Below are positions 16,077 to 24,427 of a stretch of DNA of 45,580 bases, in pieces. Below the pieces are notes generated by a model that was not told where the DNA came from, ran no database searches, and saw nothing but the letters and a program-made list of their open reading frames with translations. Each line of letters opens with the position of its first letter. The stretch's first letter is position 1. Origin of the DNA: Kingella_B sp963529665 (GTDB lineage Bacteria > Pseudomonadota > Gammaproteobacteria > Burkholderiales > Neisseriaceae); assembly GCA_963529665.1 (NCBI GenBank), contig CAUSAG010000019.1:1-45580 (forward strand). Reading direction: 5' to 3'. The translations under genes were made by a program, and so were the position numbers.

Positions 16077-18527
16077 TCATTTGCGCAGCCGTAGCGCATT
16101 GCCCACCACAATCAGCGAACTCGCGCTCATGCCAATCGCGGCAATCCACGGCGTAACCCACCCCGCCACCGCCAGCGGCACCACAATCAGGTTATACACG
16201 CTCGCCCAAATCAGGTTTTGGCGGATGATGCGGCGCGTGCGCTGGGCTTGGTGCAGCAGGCGCGGAATAAGGGCAAGGTCGTCTTGCAGCAAAATCACGT
16301 CTGCGCCATCGCGGGCGACGTCCGCGCTGCCTGCCACCGCCAGCGACACATTGGCGGCAGCCAGCACGGGCGCGTCGTTGATGCCGTCGCCCAGCATCAA
16401 CACGCGCCTGCCTTGATTTTGCAAATCTTGCACATAGGCGAGCTTGTCTTCGGGCGTGGCTTGGGCGCGGCGATGAGCGATGGCGAGTTGGTCGGCAAGC
16501 TGGTTCACGGCGTTGGGATGGTCGCCGCTGAGTATATGGCTGGTGATGCCGCGCGCGCGCAGTTCGGCGAGCATGGCAGCGGCGTGGGGCTTGCTTTCAT
16601 CGCGCAGGATAAAGGCAGCCTGAAAACCGCTTTCGTTGCCCAATACAATCACGCTGCCTTCGGGCAAGTCATCGGGCAGGTTTTCAGGCTGCCTTTTCCG
16701 CGCAATTTGGGCAACAAAATCGGCGCGTCCAATCGCCCATGTTTGATGCGCGATTTGGGCGCTGATGCCTTGCCCAATGCGGTTTTGCCGTTGCGTCGCC
16801 AATAGCGGTGTTGCCTGCGGCAGCCTGAAAAACGCTTGCGCGATGGGGTGTTCGGATTGTTGTTCTAGGGCTTGGGCGATGGCGATGATGTCGCTGGGGC
16901 AGCCTGAAAATGTGCTTTCATCGTATAACTGATTGTTGGTAAAGGAATAGATGTGCGTAATCGCCAGCTTGCCTTGCGTGAGCGTGCCTGTTTTGTCAAA
17001 CACGGCATCGGTGATTTGCGCCAAGTTTTCCAGCGCTTGCCCCTGCGCAATCAACACGCCTTCGCTAGCGAGTTTGCCGGTGGAAGCCGCCAGCGCGGCG
17101 GGCGTGGCAAGCGAAAGGGCGCATGGGCAGGTAATCACCAGCAGCGACACGGTTACCCACAAAGCGCGGACGGCATCGGCATACCACCACCAAGCCAAAA
17201 AAGTCGGCACCGCCATGATGATGAGCGACAGCGTGAAGCCCGAAGCATAGCGTTCGGCAAGCTCGGCAAGGCGTGGCTTTTGCGCTAGGGCTTTATCCAG
17301 CAGCTTAACGATGTGCGCCAAACGCGTTTGGTTGCCCACTTCGCTGGCGCGGATGATGATGGGGCTGGCAACGTTGAGCGTGCCTGCGGTTACAAGGCAG
17401 CCTGAAAACTTGGCAACGGGCAGATGTTCGCCTGTGAGCATCGCTTCGTTGATTTCGCTCTCGCCGCTCAATATCACGCCATCCACAGGCACCACTTCGC
17501 CCGCCCGCACCAGCAACACATCGCCCACCGCCAGCGATGCCACGGCGGCTTCTTCGCTGGTTTCCTCGGGATAACGCGGCAAGCGGTGGCAAAACGCAGG
17601 CACCAGTTTCACCAAACGCTCCGCCGCGTCGCCCGCCTTGCGCCGTGCGCTGTGTTCCATAAACCGCCCCAGCAGCAAAAAGAACACAAACATGGCGATG
17701 CTTTCAAAATACAAACCCTGCTGCGATTGCACCGCCAACGCGCCCACGCCCGCGATAAACGTGAGCGAAATCGCCAGCGCAACAGGCGTGTCCATGCCCG
17801 TGCGCCCGTTTTTCAAATCGCGCCACGCGCCTTGGTAAAACGGCAACGCCGCGTAAAACATGGCAGGCAGCACCATAAAAAACGCGCCCCAATGCAGCAT
17901 GGCAAGGTATTGCGGCTCAATGTCGCCAAACAGATAAGTGGGCAGCGCAAACATCATGGTTTGCATACTGGCAAACGCGGCAATAGCAAGCCGAATCAGC
18001 ATGGTTTTGCGCTCGCGCTGGGTTTGCGCTTCCATTTTTTGCGCGTCATACGGCGCGGCGGTGTAGCCCGTTTTTTGAATCAGCGACAAAATGGCAGAAA
18101 GCTGCACGCACGTTTCATCCCAGCGCACGCGGGCGCGTTGCGTGCTGTAATTCAGCTCCACTTGGCTCACACCCGCTTGGCGCATCAGCCGCTGCTCAAT
18201 CAGCCAAACGCAGGCGGCGCAAGTGATGCCGCCCAGCATCAACGTGGCTTCGCGCTGGTTTTCAGGCAGCGTTTCCACAAATTCGGCTTGCACTTCGGGC
18301 AGGTCGTACAATTGAAGCTGCGCCATGATTTCATCGGGCGGCAGCTCCGCCTTTTCGGCTTGGGCGGTGCGATTTTTGTAGTAGCTGCCCAGCCCGGCAT
18401 CAATAATGCCTTGGGCAACGGCTTGGCAACCGACGCAACAGGTGGGCTGCTCTTGGTTGTCGTAAACAATGGGCAGATGGGTGTGTTCGGGGACGGGCAG
18501 TCCGCAATGGAAGCAAGGTTGAGACAT
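16077..18527 (-). CDS. ccoI: CcoI/FixI-type copper-translocating P-type ATPase
   Basis: P1B ATPase exporting copper for cbb3 cytochrome oxidase assembly. The N-terminus has the FixI-type cysteine cluster (CFHC at 5-8, CCVGC at 30-34), then an HMA domain with CAAC at 103-106. Later come the TGE motif at about 365, the transmembrane CPC ion site at 467-469, the phosphorylation site DKTGTLT at 511-517 and GDGINDAP near 730. The 816 residues and extra N-terminal cysteines favour CcoI over CopA. No ccoNOP or ccoG genes are next to it here, so the name rests on domain layout. Several DUS are read through in the actuator and N domains. Confidence 0.88.
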   Translation of the reverse strand: MSQPCFHCGLPVPEHTHLPIVYDNQEQPTCCVGCQAVAQGIIDAGLGSYYKNRTAQAEKAELPPDEIMAQLQLYDLPEVQAEFVETLPENQREATLMLGGITCAACVWLIEQRLMRQAGVSQVELNYSTQRARVRWDETCVQLSAILSLIQKTGYTAAPYDAQKMEAQTQRERKTMLIRLAIAAFASMQTMMFALPTYLFGDIEPQYLAMLHWGAFFMVLPAMFYAALPFYQGAWRDLKNGRTGMDTPVALAISLTFIAGVGALAVQSQQGLYFESIAMFVFFLLLGRFMEHSARRKAGDAAERLVKLVPAFCHRLPRYPEETSEEAAVASLAVGDVLLVRAGEVVPVDGVILSGESEINEAMLTGEHLPVAKFSGCLVTAGTLNVASPIIIRASEVGNQTRLAHIVKLLDKALAQKPRLAELAERYASGFTLSLIIMAVPTFLAWWWYADAVRALWVTVSLLVITCPCALSLATPAALAASTGKLASEGVLIAQGQALENLAQITDAVFDKTGTLTQGKLAITHIYSFTNNQLYDESTFSGCPSDIIAIAQALEQQSEHPIAQAFFRLPQATPLLATQRQNRIGQGISAQIAHQTWAIGRADFVAQIARKRQPENLPDDLPEGSVIVLGNESGFQAAFILRDESKPHAAAMLAELRARGITSHILSGDHPNAVNQLADQLAIAHRRAQATPEDKLAYVQDLQNQGRRVLMLGDGINDAPVLAAANVSLAVAGSADVARDGADVILLQDDLALIPRLLHQAQRTRRIIRQNLIWASVYNLIVVPLAVAGWVTPWIAAIGMSASSLIVVGNALRLRK

Positions 18528-18559
18528 AGAGGGGATAGAGAGTGTGTGGATGGTTTTTA

Positions 18560-18730
18560 AAAGGCAGCCTGAAAATGGGAAATAGGCGTTTCAGGCTGCC
18601 TTTAGACTGGCGAATGACATCAGAGACAGCTTGAAATGGGTTTATGGTTTTTGTGAAGCTAAAATAGGAAAACAAGCGTTTCAGGCTGCCTTTGCGCTTG
18701 CGGATAACATCAAAGGCAGCCTGAAAAGCC
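18560..18730. repeat. Two diverged 51-bp DUS modules between genes
   Basis: A 51-bp unit occurs at 18586-18636 and 18676-18726 (period 90), each opening with GCGTTTCAGGCTGCC and closing with a forward DUS. I count 42 of 51 identical positions. The closing DUS of the first copy has decayed (GAGACAGCTTGAA). A separate forward DUS lies at 18562-18573. No gene is seen in 18528-18760. Confidence 0.7.
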
Positions 18731-18760
18731 CAAACCCAATCTATCAATCAGTATCCGCGC

Positions 18761-18792
18761 AAAAAAAACAGCCGCCCCACGCAGAGCGGCTT
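18761..18792 (-). terminator. Terminator of the PPIase operon
   Basis: On the minus strand AGCCGC and GCGGCT pair around a 10-base loop and are followed by G and eight T. It sits 15 bp after the PPIase stop and is not DUS-based. Confidence 0.85.
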
Positions 18793-18806
18793 GTTTGATC
18801 AAGTGA

Positions 18807-19679
18807 TTACTGCGCAGGCACAATGCTGGCGCTTTGCATCAAATTACCCACCGCTTCTTGCACGCGCTCATTTGCCATGCTGGCGCGCAAGCCTTCGTTG
18901 ATTTGCTCAAAAGGCTCTACTTTAATCTTGCGTTTATCGTTCACATAATAAATCGCGTGCAATTTATCGCCCGAAACAGGCTTGCTGTATTGCCCTTTTT
19001 TCAGGCTGCCGATGGCTTGATAGATTTGCGGACGCGCTTCTTGCAAATCGCGCACCGAAATATAGTCGCTAAACACCGCGCCGCCCGCTTTGATATTGGG
19101 GTCAATGCTGTATTTGCGCGCCACTTCGGCAAAACTTTTCTTCGCTTTCAAATCGCGCTCGGCAGCTTTAATTTGCTCGGCATTATCGGTGATGATTTCG
19201 CCCACTTGGATTTCATCGGTGTTGTCGTAGCGCTGCTTGATTTCGTTGTAACGCTGTTTCACTTGGGCATCGGTTACGGGGTTTTTGTTGATGACATTGC
19301 GCGCGTAAACCTGCATCAAAAGCTGGTTTTGATAATCCGCCCATTGTTGTTTGAAGTCGGCTTGTTTGTCTGCGCCTTGGGCTTTGGCTTGCTTCATGCT
19401 TTCGCTTTCGGCATCTTTGTATTCTTTGCTTTTGTCTAAGCCTTGTTTTTTGGCGGCTTGCGTTACCACGGTTTCTACCACGGTTTGCTGCGCGATAAAT
19501 TGGCGCAGCTCGGGGCTGTCTTGCATTTGTCCTTGGCTGCTGGCAACCACGGCTTGCACGCGGCGGTCTAGCTCGCTGCTGTCAATTTTGGTGCCGTTTA
19601 CGGTTACCACGGTTTGCGCCAATAGGCTGCCTGAAATCAGGGCGGCAGAGAGCGCGGCGGCGATATAAGTGGGTTTCAT
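18807..19679 (-). CDS. Periplasmic parvulin-type peptidyl-prolyl isomerase
   Basis: 290 residues with a signal peptide ending near ISGSLLA-Q (about 21). A SurA/PrsA-like N-terminal chaperone region follows (VNGTKIDSSELDRRVQ, about 28-43). The rotamase domain at about 160-260 contains AKKSFAEVARKYSIDPNIKAGG and the Leu/Gly-rich IGSLKKGQYSKPV, where GSLKK is an embedded DUS. It probably helps fold outer-membrane or exported proteins. It follows bolA on the same strand after 108 bp; the order yciB-yciI-bolA-PPIase also occurs in Neisseria. Confidence 0.9.
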   Translation of the reverse strand: MKPTYIAAALSAALISGSLLAQTVVTVNGTKIDSSELDRRVQAVVASSQGQMQDSPELRQFIAQQTVVETVVTQAAKKQGLDKSKEYKDAESESMKQAKAQGADKQADFKQQWADYQNQLLMQVYARNVINKNPVTDAQVKQRYNEIKQRYDNTDEIQVGEIITDNAEQIKAAERDLKAKKSFAEVARKYSIDPNIKAGGAVFSDYISVRDLQEARPQIYQAIGSLKKGQYSKPVSGDKLHAIYYVNDKRKIKVEPFEQINEGLRASMANERVQEAVGNLMQSASIVPAQ

Positions 19680-19787
19680 GAGGTTTCCTTTCGGTTGGGT
19701 GGAGGGGATGTGCTCGGTTAAATGCGGGAGTGGTTTTCAGGCTGCCTTTATTGCGCGCGATGCTTGCCTGCTAACGAATTCATCGCA

Positions 19788-20057
19788 TTAGGCAGCCTGA
19801 AAATACTCATCAGGTGTTTGCGCGGAAATACTGAGTGCATGGATTTGTTTACTGCTGAACAAGTCTTCCAGCAAGGTTTGCACTTGGCGTTGTCGTGCCA
19901 CGCGGTTCATGCCGTCAAACGCGTTGCTCACAATCAAAATGGCGTAATGTCCGCCGCCTTTGTTGCCCGCGTGTCCGATGTGCAAATGGCTCTCGTCGGC
20001 AAACTCGTATACATCGGGGGCTAGCGGGGCGAGTCGGCTGGCTATTTGGTCGCGCAT
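19788..20057 (-). CDS. bolA: BolA family protein
   Basis: 89 residues of BolA fold, with the conserved DESHLHIGHAGNKGGGHYAILIVSNAFDG split over the central strand-helix, including the His and Gly pattern of this family. BolA proteins partner with monothiol glutaredoxins and bind Fe-S clusters. Its ATG overlaps the yciI stop by one base (TAATG). The last codons and stop (FQAA-TAA) are a reverse DUS. Confidence 0.92.
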   Translation of the reverse strand: MRDQIASRLAPLAPDVYEFADESHLHIGHAGNKGGGHYAILIVSNAFDGMNRVARQRQVQTLLEDLFSSKQIHALSISAQTPDEYFQAA

Positions 20058-20347
20058 TATTTGGGGAACACTTGTTTAAACGGGCGAATCAGCATTTCGG
20101 CATACACGCCTGCGTGCACATAAGGGTCGTCGCCTGCCCATGCTTCGGCGGCATCCAAATCGGCAAAATCGGCAACAATCAAGCTGCCTGACATCACGTT
20201 AGGATTATCGGGCAGCGGGTTAGGACCAGCGCACAGCAGGCGGTTTTCTTGGTGCAATGCTTCTAGGCGTTCCAAATGGGCGGGGCGGGCGGCGGCACGC
20301 GCTTCGCTGGTGTTTTCGGCATCGGTGGCTAGGAACATAAATAGCAT
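20057..20347 (-). CDS. YciI family protein
   Basis: 96 residues, a ferredoxin-like alpha/beta domain with the typical RPAHLERLEALHQENRLLCAGP and GSLIVADFADLDAAEAWAGDDPY motifs. The family's His-Asp dyad (His near 25, Asp near 74) appears present. Its biochemical role is uncertain; some relatives are dehydrochlorinase-like enzymes. It lies 2 bp after yciB and overlaps bolA by 1 bp, so all three are one translational unit. Confidence 0.9.
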   Translation of the reverse strand: MLFMFLATDAENTSEARAAARPAHLERLEALHQENRLLCAGPNPLPDNPNVMSGSLIVADFADLDAAEAWAGDDPYVHAGVYAEMLIRPFKQVFPK

Positions 20348-20349
20348 GG

Positions 20350-20895
20350 TTATTCGCTTTCTTTGGGAAGGTGTTTAACAAGGTAAATGCCTTGCGCAAT
20401 GGAAAAGGCAATGGAAATGGGCAGATAGCCCCATAGTTTAAAGTTCATCCACACAGGCTCGCGCTCGGCAGTAAACGGGTAGGCGATGGCAAGATTGAGC
20501 GCGCCGAGAAACAGGAAAAAGCCTATCCATGCGTAGCCGAGCTTGTGCCAAACGTGGTCGGGCAGGGTGAGCTCTTTGCCCAGCAGTAGGCGTAGGCTGT
20601 TTTGCCCGCGCAGTTGCATGGCAACCATAATGATGGCGAGCAGCCACGGCAAAATGGTGGTTTTGAGCATGATAAACGTGCGATCGTTTAGCGCGATGGT
20701 TAAGCCACCAAACACGACAACCAAAATAAAACTGAGCCACTGGGTCGGTTCAAGTTTGCGGTGTTTCCAATAGGTGTAGGTGGCTTGGGCAACGCCTGTT
20801 ACCACGGCGACGGCGGTGGCGAGAATGATGTTTTTGGTGGCGGTGTAGGTGGCAAAAAATAAAATGATGGCGATGAAATCGCTGAGTGCTTTCAT
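20350..20895 (-). CDS. yciB: Inner-membrane septation protein YciB (IspZ)
   Basis: 181 residues with five or six membrane helices. The N-terminal ALSDFIAIILFFATYTATK and the later VWHKLGYAWIGFFLFLGALNLAIAY and MNFKLWGYLPISIAF match the YciB family, linked to cell-envelope synthesis and septation. It is the first gene of the yciB-yciI-bolA unit. Confidence 0.94.
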   Translation of the reverse strand: MKALSDFIAIILFFATYTATKNIILATAVAVVTGVAQATYTYWKHRKLEPTQWLSFILVVVFGGLTIALNDRTFIMLKTTILPWLLAIIMVAMQLRGQNSLRLLLGKELTLPDHVWHKLGYAWIGFFLFLGALNLAIAYPFTAEREPVWMNFKLWGYLPISIAFSIAQGIYLVKHLPKESE

Positions 20896-21016
20896 GGGGT
20901 AGGCGGTGTGTTAAAAGCGGGTATCATAACCGAAAACAGGGGCTTTGGGCGCAAAAGGTTTTCATTTCGCGCCATCTGGCGACGGCGTTTGCTGAGCAAA
21001 ATGGTTTTCAGGCTGC

Positions 21017-21223
21017 CTATTTGGTGAGCAAGAAAAATTCCACCAATACGTTTTTAAACAAAAAGCCCATCACGCCCAAGCCCAGCACAAAAAACAGGAT
21101 AAACATCCCCCGTTTGCCCGCTTTGGATTCTTTGCCCAACTGCCAAACGATAAACCCAAGCATAATAACTAAACCGCCAATGCCCAGCCGCATGCCCCAT
21201 AGGGCGAATTGTTCTTCTGTCAT
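21017..21223 (-). CDS. DUF2788 family small membrane protein
   Basis: 68 residues with two membrane helices (about 13-29 and 41-62) joined by a basic loop KESKAGKRG. The opening MTEEQFALWGMRLGIGG fits DUF2788, a small family known from beta- and gammaproteobacteria; no function is established that I know of. AAGGAAC precedes the ATG. The TAG stop overlaps the first base of a forward DUS. Confidence 0.8.
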   Translation of the reverse strand: MTEEQFALWGMRLGIGGLVIMLGFIVWQLGKESKAGKRGMFILFFVLGLGVMGFLFKNVLVEFFLLTK

Positions 21224-21262
21224 GATTGTTCCTTGTGTGTTTTCAATTTTTGTGGATGATTT

Positions 21263-21303
21263 AGGCAGCCTGAAAACGGAATTTGCTTGTTTTCAGGCTG
21301 CCT
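21263..21303 (-). terminator. DUS-pair terminator of metZ
   Basis: Inverted DUS arms around a 15-base spacer lie just after the metZ stop on the minus strand, with a short T-rich tail, between metZ and the DUF2788 gene. Confidence 0.6.
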
Positions 21304-21311
21304 TTGCGTTC

Positions 21312-22487
21312 TTATGCTTGCAAGGCTTGTTGCAAATCGTCAATCAAATCATCCGCATATTCCAAGCCAATGGACAAGCGCAGCAAGCCTTCGCTGATGC
21401 CCGCCGCCAGTTTATCTTCGGGCGACATTCTGCCGTGCGTGGTTGTCCACGGATGCGCGATGGTGGAGCGCACATCGCCAAAGTTTGCTGTTTTGGAAAA
21501 AATGTTCACATGATCAACCACTTTCCAAGCCGCCGCCGTGTCGCCTTTCACTTCAAACGCCAACACCGTGCCGCCCGTGCTTTGCTGTTTTTTCACCAAC
21601 GCCGCTTGTGGGTTTTCAGGCAGCCCCGAGTAATACACCTTGCCCACTTGCGGTTGCTGTTGCAGCCATTGCGCGATTTTCAGCGCAGAAGCCGCCGCCG
21701 CATCGGTGCGCAGCATCAAAGTTTCCATGCCGCCGAGCAGCATCCAAGCATTAAACGGCGAAAGGCTTAGCCCCATCGTGTTCACATACATGCCGATTTG
21801 GGTAATCAAATCCTGCTTGCCGCACACAATACCACCCAACACGCGCCCTTGCCCGTCAATGGATTTGGTGCCCGATTGCACGCTCAAATCCGCGCCCAAG
21901 CGCAACGGCTGTTGCACGGCAGGCGAGCAAAAACAATTATCCACCACCAGCAACGCATTGATTTCATGCGCGATTTGCGCCAAGGCTTCAATATCCGCCA
22001 CTTCGCCCAAAGGGTTAGACGGCGTTTCCAAGAAAAACATTTTGGTGTTCGGGCAAATTGCCTTGCGCCATTCGTTCACATCAGTTTGCGAAACTAGCGT
22101 AACTTCAATGCCAAAGCGCGGCAGCATGGCAATCAGCCCTGCCGTTGTGCCAAACAGGCTGCGGCTGCTGATTAAATGGTCGCCCGCGCTCAAAAAAGTG
22201 AGCAAGGCAGCCTGAATCGCACTCATGCCCGTTGCCGTGGCAATGCCCGCTTCCGCGCCTTCCATAATCGCCACGCGCTGTTGAAACGCAGCGACCGTGG
22301 GATTGTTGGTGCGCGAATAGGTGTAGCCCGCTTGGCGTTTGGCAAACACATCGGCGCATTCTTCGGCGCTGTCAAACATAAAACTACTGGTTAAAAACAG
22401 GGCTTGATGATGTTCTTTAAACTGGGTTTGCGTTTTGCTACCGCGAATCGCCAGCGTTTGCGGATGAAGTTTTTTGGCGTTATTCAT
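21312..22487 (-). CDS. metZ: O-succinylhomoserine sulfhydrylase
   Basis: PLP enzyme of the Cys/Met metabolism family, making homocysteine directly from O-succinylhomoserine and sulfide. 391 residues. Signature stretches are YTYSRTNNPTVAAFQ (about 56-70), GMSAIQAALLTFL (about 87-99), the cofactor Asp in LLVVDNCFCSPAVQQPL, and the PLP Lys in SGTKSIDGQGRVLGG (about 210). The GQGRVLGG form after the Lys favours MetZ over MetB or MetC. It is read from a promoter shared divergently with iscX. Confidence 0.93.
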   Translation of the reverse strand: MNNAKKLHPQTLAIRGSKTQTQFKEHHQALFLTSSFMFDSAEECADVFAKRQAGYTYSRTNNPTVAAFQQRVAIMEGAEAGIATATGMSAIQAALLTFLSAGDHLISSRSLFGTTAGLIAMLPRFGIEVTLVSQTDVNEWRKAICPNTKMFFLETPSNPLGEVADIEALAQIAHEINALLVVDNCFCSPAVQQPLRLGADLSVQSGTKSIDGQGRVLGGIVCGKQDLITQIGMYVNTMGLSLSPFNAWMLLGGMETLMLRTDAAAASALKIAQWLQQQPQVGKVYYSGLPENPQAALVKKQQSTGGTVLAFEVKGDTAAAWKVVDHVNIFSKTANFGDVRSTIAHPWTTTHGRMSPEDKLAAGISEGLLRLSIGLEYADDLIDDLQQALQA

Positions 22488-22519
22488 GTTTGCATTCTTT
22501 TACAAAAACAGAAGCTGCT

Positions 22520-22558
22520 ATTTTGCGCCTTTTCAGGCTGCCTTTCAATGCTTATAAT
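22520..22558. promoter_or_regulatory. Divergent metZ/iscX promoter pair sharing one DUS
   Basis: Plus strand: -35 TTTTCA (22530-22535), 17-bp spacer, -10 TATAAT (22553-22558), driving iscX. Minus strand: -35 TTGAAA (22543-22548), 17-bp spacer, -10 CAAAAT (22520-22525), driving metZ. One DUS (22532-22543) overlaps the iscX -35 and fills both spacers. Confidence 0.6.
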
Positions 22559-22594
22559 TTGCGCTCTTAACACTCGTTTACAAGGACACACATC

Positions 22595-22792
22595 ATGAAA
22601 TGGACAGACATCCAACGCATCGCCGAAGAGCTTTACGACACCCACGGCGACAGCATCAACCCCGCCACCGTGCGCTTTACCCAGCTGCGCGATTTGATTT
22701 TGGCGCTGCCCGATTTTGACGACGACCCCAACCGCTGCGGCGAAAAAATCCTGGAAGCGGTGCAACAGGCTTGGATTAACGAAGCGGAGTAG
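22595..22792 (+). CDS. iscX: Fe-S assembly adaptor IscX
   Basis: 65-residue acidic protein of the IscX (YfhJ) family, which binds the cysteine desulfurase IscS and iron and tunes Fe-S cluster assembly. MKWTDIQRIAEELYD, the DPATVRFTQLRD-like segment and LPDFDDDPNRCGEKILEAVQ are characteristic. AAGGA precedes the ATG. Unusually, no isc genes flank it here; it stands alone upstream of mutY. Confidence 0.94.
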   Translation: MKWTDIQRIAEELYDTHGDSINPATVRFTQLRDLILALPDFDDDPNRCGEKILEAVQQAWINEAE

Positions 22793-22856
22793 GGCGGGGG
22801 CATACGGCAAACCGTGCGGCATAGCGATTGCCCAATCGCCCTGCGGATTGCCCCGC

Positions 22857-22902
22857 TGTTTTCAGGCTGCCTATCAAGGTTTAATAGGCAGCCTGAAAAT
22901 TT
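22857..22902 (+). terminator. DUS-pair terminator after iscX
   Basis: A 15-bp stem from inverted DUS (22859-22873 with 22885-22899), 11-base loop, then TTTG. The remaining gap to mutY holds one more DUS at 22966-22977 and no visible gene. Confidence 0.7.
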
Positions 22903-23000
22903 GTTGCGCCCATTGCGAATAAAACCCGCAGCCGCCCAAACGCATCTTATCCTTTTTAACCCATAGGCAGCCTGAAACGCCGTTTCGCAAAGTTAAAACC

Positions 23001-24047
23001 ATGTCCACATTTTCTACCCGCCTTATCCGATGGCAACGCCAACACGGGCGCAACAGCCTGCCGTGGCAAACGCGCGACCCCTACCGCGTCTGGCTCTCCG
23101 AAATCATGCTGCAACAAACCCAAGTGGCGACCGTGTTGGATTACTACCCGCGCTTTCTTGCCGCTTTTCCCACCGTGCAAGCCCTTGCCGCCGCCAGCCA
23201 AGACCAAGTGTTAAGCCTGTGGGCAGGGTTGGGCTATTACAGCCGCGCCCGCAATCTACACGCCGCCGCGCAGCAAATCGTGCAACAACACAGCGGCGCA
23301 TTCCCGCCCACGCGCGCCGAGCTAGAAACGCTAAAAGGCGTAGGGCGCAGCACCGCTGCCGCCATCGCCGCCTTTGCCTACCACCAGCGCGAAGCCATAT
23401 TAGACGGCAACGTGAAGCGCGTGCTCTGCCGCGTCTTCGCCCAAGACGGCGATCCCGCCAACAAAGCCTTTGAACGCCAACTGTGGGCGCTTGCCGAAAG
23501 CCTGCTGCCCGTCCGGCCCGGCGATATGCCTGCCTACACTCAAGGCTTGATGGATTTGGGCGCAACCCTGTGCACCCGCAGCAAACCCCGTTGCCACGAA
23601 TGCCCCATGCAAAGCCTCTGCCAAGCCCACGCCCAAAATCGCACCGCCGAATTGCCACGCAAAAAATCCCCCGCCGCCGTGCAACAGCAAACGCTTTACT
23701 GGCTTGTCATTGAGCAAAACCATGCCGTCTGGCTGCACAAACGCCCGCAGCGCGGCATCTGGGCAGGCTTGTGGTGCACCCCCACATTCGACAGCCTAGC
23801 CGACTTGCAACGCTTCGCCGCGCAGCACCGCATCCCATTCCACCACGCCACCGAACTGCCCGCCATCCAACACCGCCTTACTCACCGCCAGCTAGAAATC
23901 ATCCCCTATCGCATCGCCGCCGATTTAGGCAGCCTGAAAGCTGAAGGCTGCAACAAAGTTAAAGTCGCCACAGGCGAATGGGTAAGCCCCCAAGCATTCG
24001 CCCAATACGGCATGCCCAAGCCATTGGAAAAATTATTAGCAAAATAA
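23001..24047 (+). CDS. mutY: Adenine DNA glycosylase MutY
   Basis: Removes adenine mispaired with 8-oxoguanine. 348 residues. The catalytic Glu is in SEIMLQQTQV (about 33-42), the helix-hairpin-helix in LKGVGRSTAAAIAAFA (about 113-128) and the catalytic Asp in LDGNVKRVLCR. The 4Fe-4S cluster cysteines appear as CTRSKPRCHECPMQSLC (about 192-208). The C-terminal half is the Nudix-like 8-oxoG recognition domain. One DUS is read as LGSLKAEG. mutT lies 9 kb away in the same window. Confidence 0.96.
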   Translation: MSTFSTRLIRWQRQHGRNSLPWQTRDPYRVWLSEIMLQQTQVATVLDYYPRFLAAFPTVQALAAASQDQVLSLWAGLGYYSRARNLHAAAQQIVQQHSGAFPPTRAELETLKGVGRSTAAAIAAFAYHQREAILDGNVKRVLCRVFAQDGDPANKAFERQLWALAESLLPVRPGDMPAYTQGLMDLGATLCTRSKPRCHECPMQSLCQAHAQNRTAELPRKKSPAAVQQQTLYWLVIEQNHAVWLHKRPQRGIWAGLWCTPTFDSLADLQRFAAQHRIPFHHATELPAIQHRLTHRQLEIIPYRIAADLGSLKAEGCNKVKVATGEWVSPQAFAQYGMPKPLEKLLAK

Positions 24048-24149
24048 ATAAGATAGCGTTTTCAGGCTGCCTAATGGGATAAGCAATAGGCAGCCTGAAA
24101 ACGCATCCAGCACAAAGCTAAATATTTGGCATCATCCGCCCGCATGACA

Positions 24150-24330
24150 ACCCGTCCCCAAATCTTATCCACAAAACCTGTGCATAAATCCCCCGCTCAT
24201 CGCAGGCAAAAAACAAAAAACCTTGTGAAATCATGGCTTCTGTTAAGATTGCTGAAAAAATAAGCAAATCAACAAAAATCAATAATAATCAAAAAGATAA
24301 AATAAAAAATTAACTGTCAAGCTGTGGGCA
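24150..24330. other. DnaA-box pair beside an AT-rich tract (candidate initiator-binding locus)
   Basis: The 380-bp gene-free gap after mutY contains TTATCCACA (24165-24173) and, 5 bp on, TGTGCATAA (24179-24187), the inverse of TTATGCACA; both fit TTWTNCACA. An A-rich, almost GC-free tract follows at about 24255-24315, and a weaker TGTGGGCAA at 24323-24331. This is the layout of a small replication origin or a DnaA-titration site. Only two good boxes are seen and dnaA is not in the window, so oriC is only a possibility. Confidence 0.4.
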
Positions 24331-24380
24331 AAAATATTTTTCTTTACAAAAAACGCGCAATAATATTTCTCCAAATCGCT

Positions 24381-24406
24381 AAAAAGCGAGCCACAAAGCT
24401 CGCTTA
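24381..24406 (-). terminator. Terminator of the DMP19-like gene
   Basis: Stem AAGCGAG/CTCGCTT with an 8-base loop, read on the minus strand and followed by TTT. It lies about 22 bp after that gene's stop. Not DUS-based. Confidence 0.75.
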
Positions 24407-24427
24407 TTGCCCAACCCATTTAGCCCA

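Noticed and set aside
17424..18560. 378-codon plus-strand open frame opposite the copper ATPase gene
   Set aside because: It is an antisense shadow of a GC-rich gene, rich in His, Arg and Gln, with no domain. The minus-strand frame has every P-type ATPase motif.
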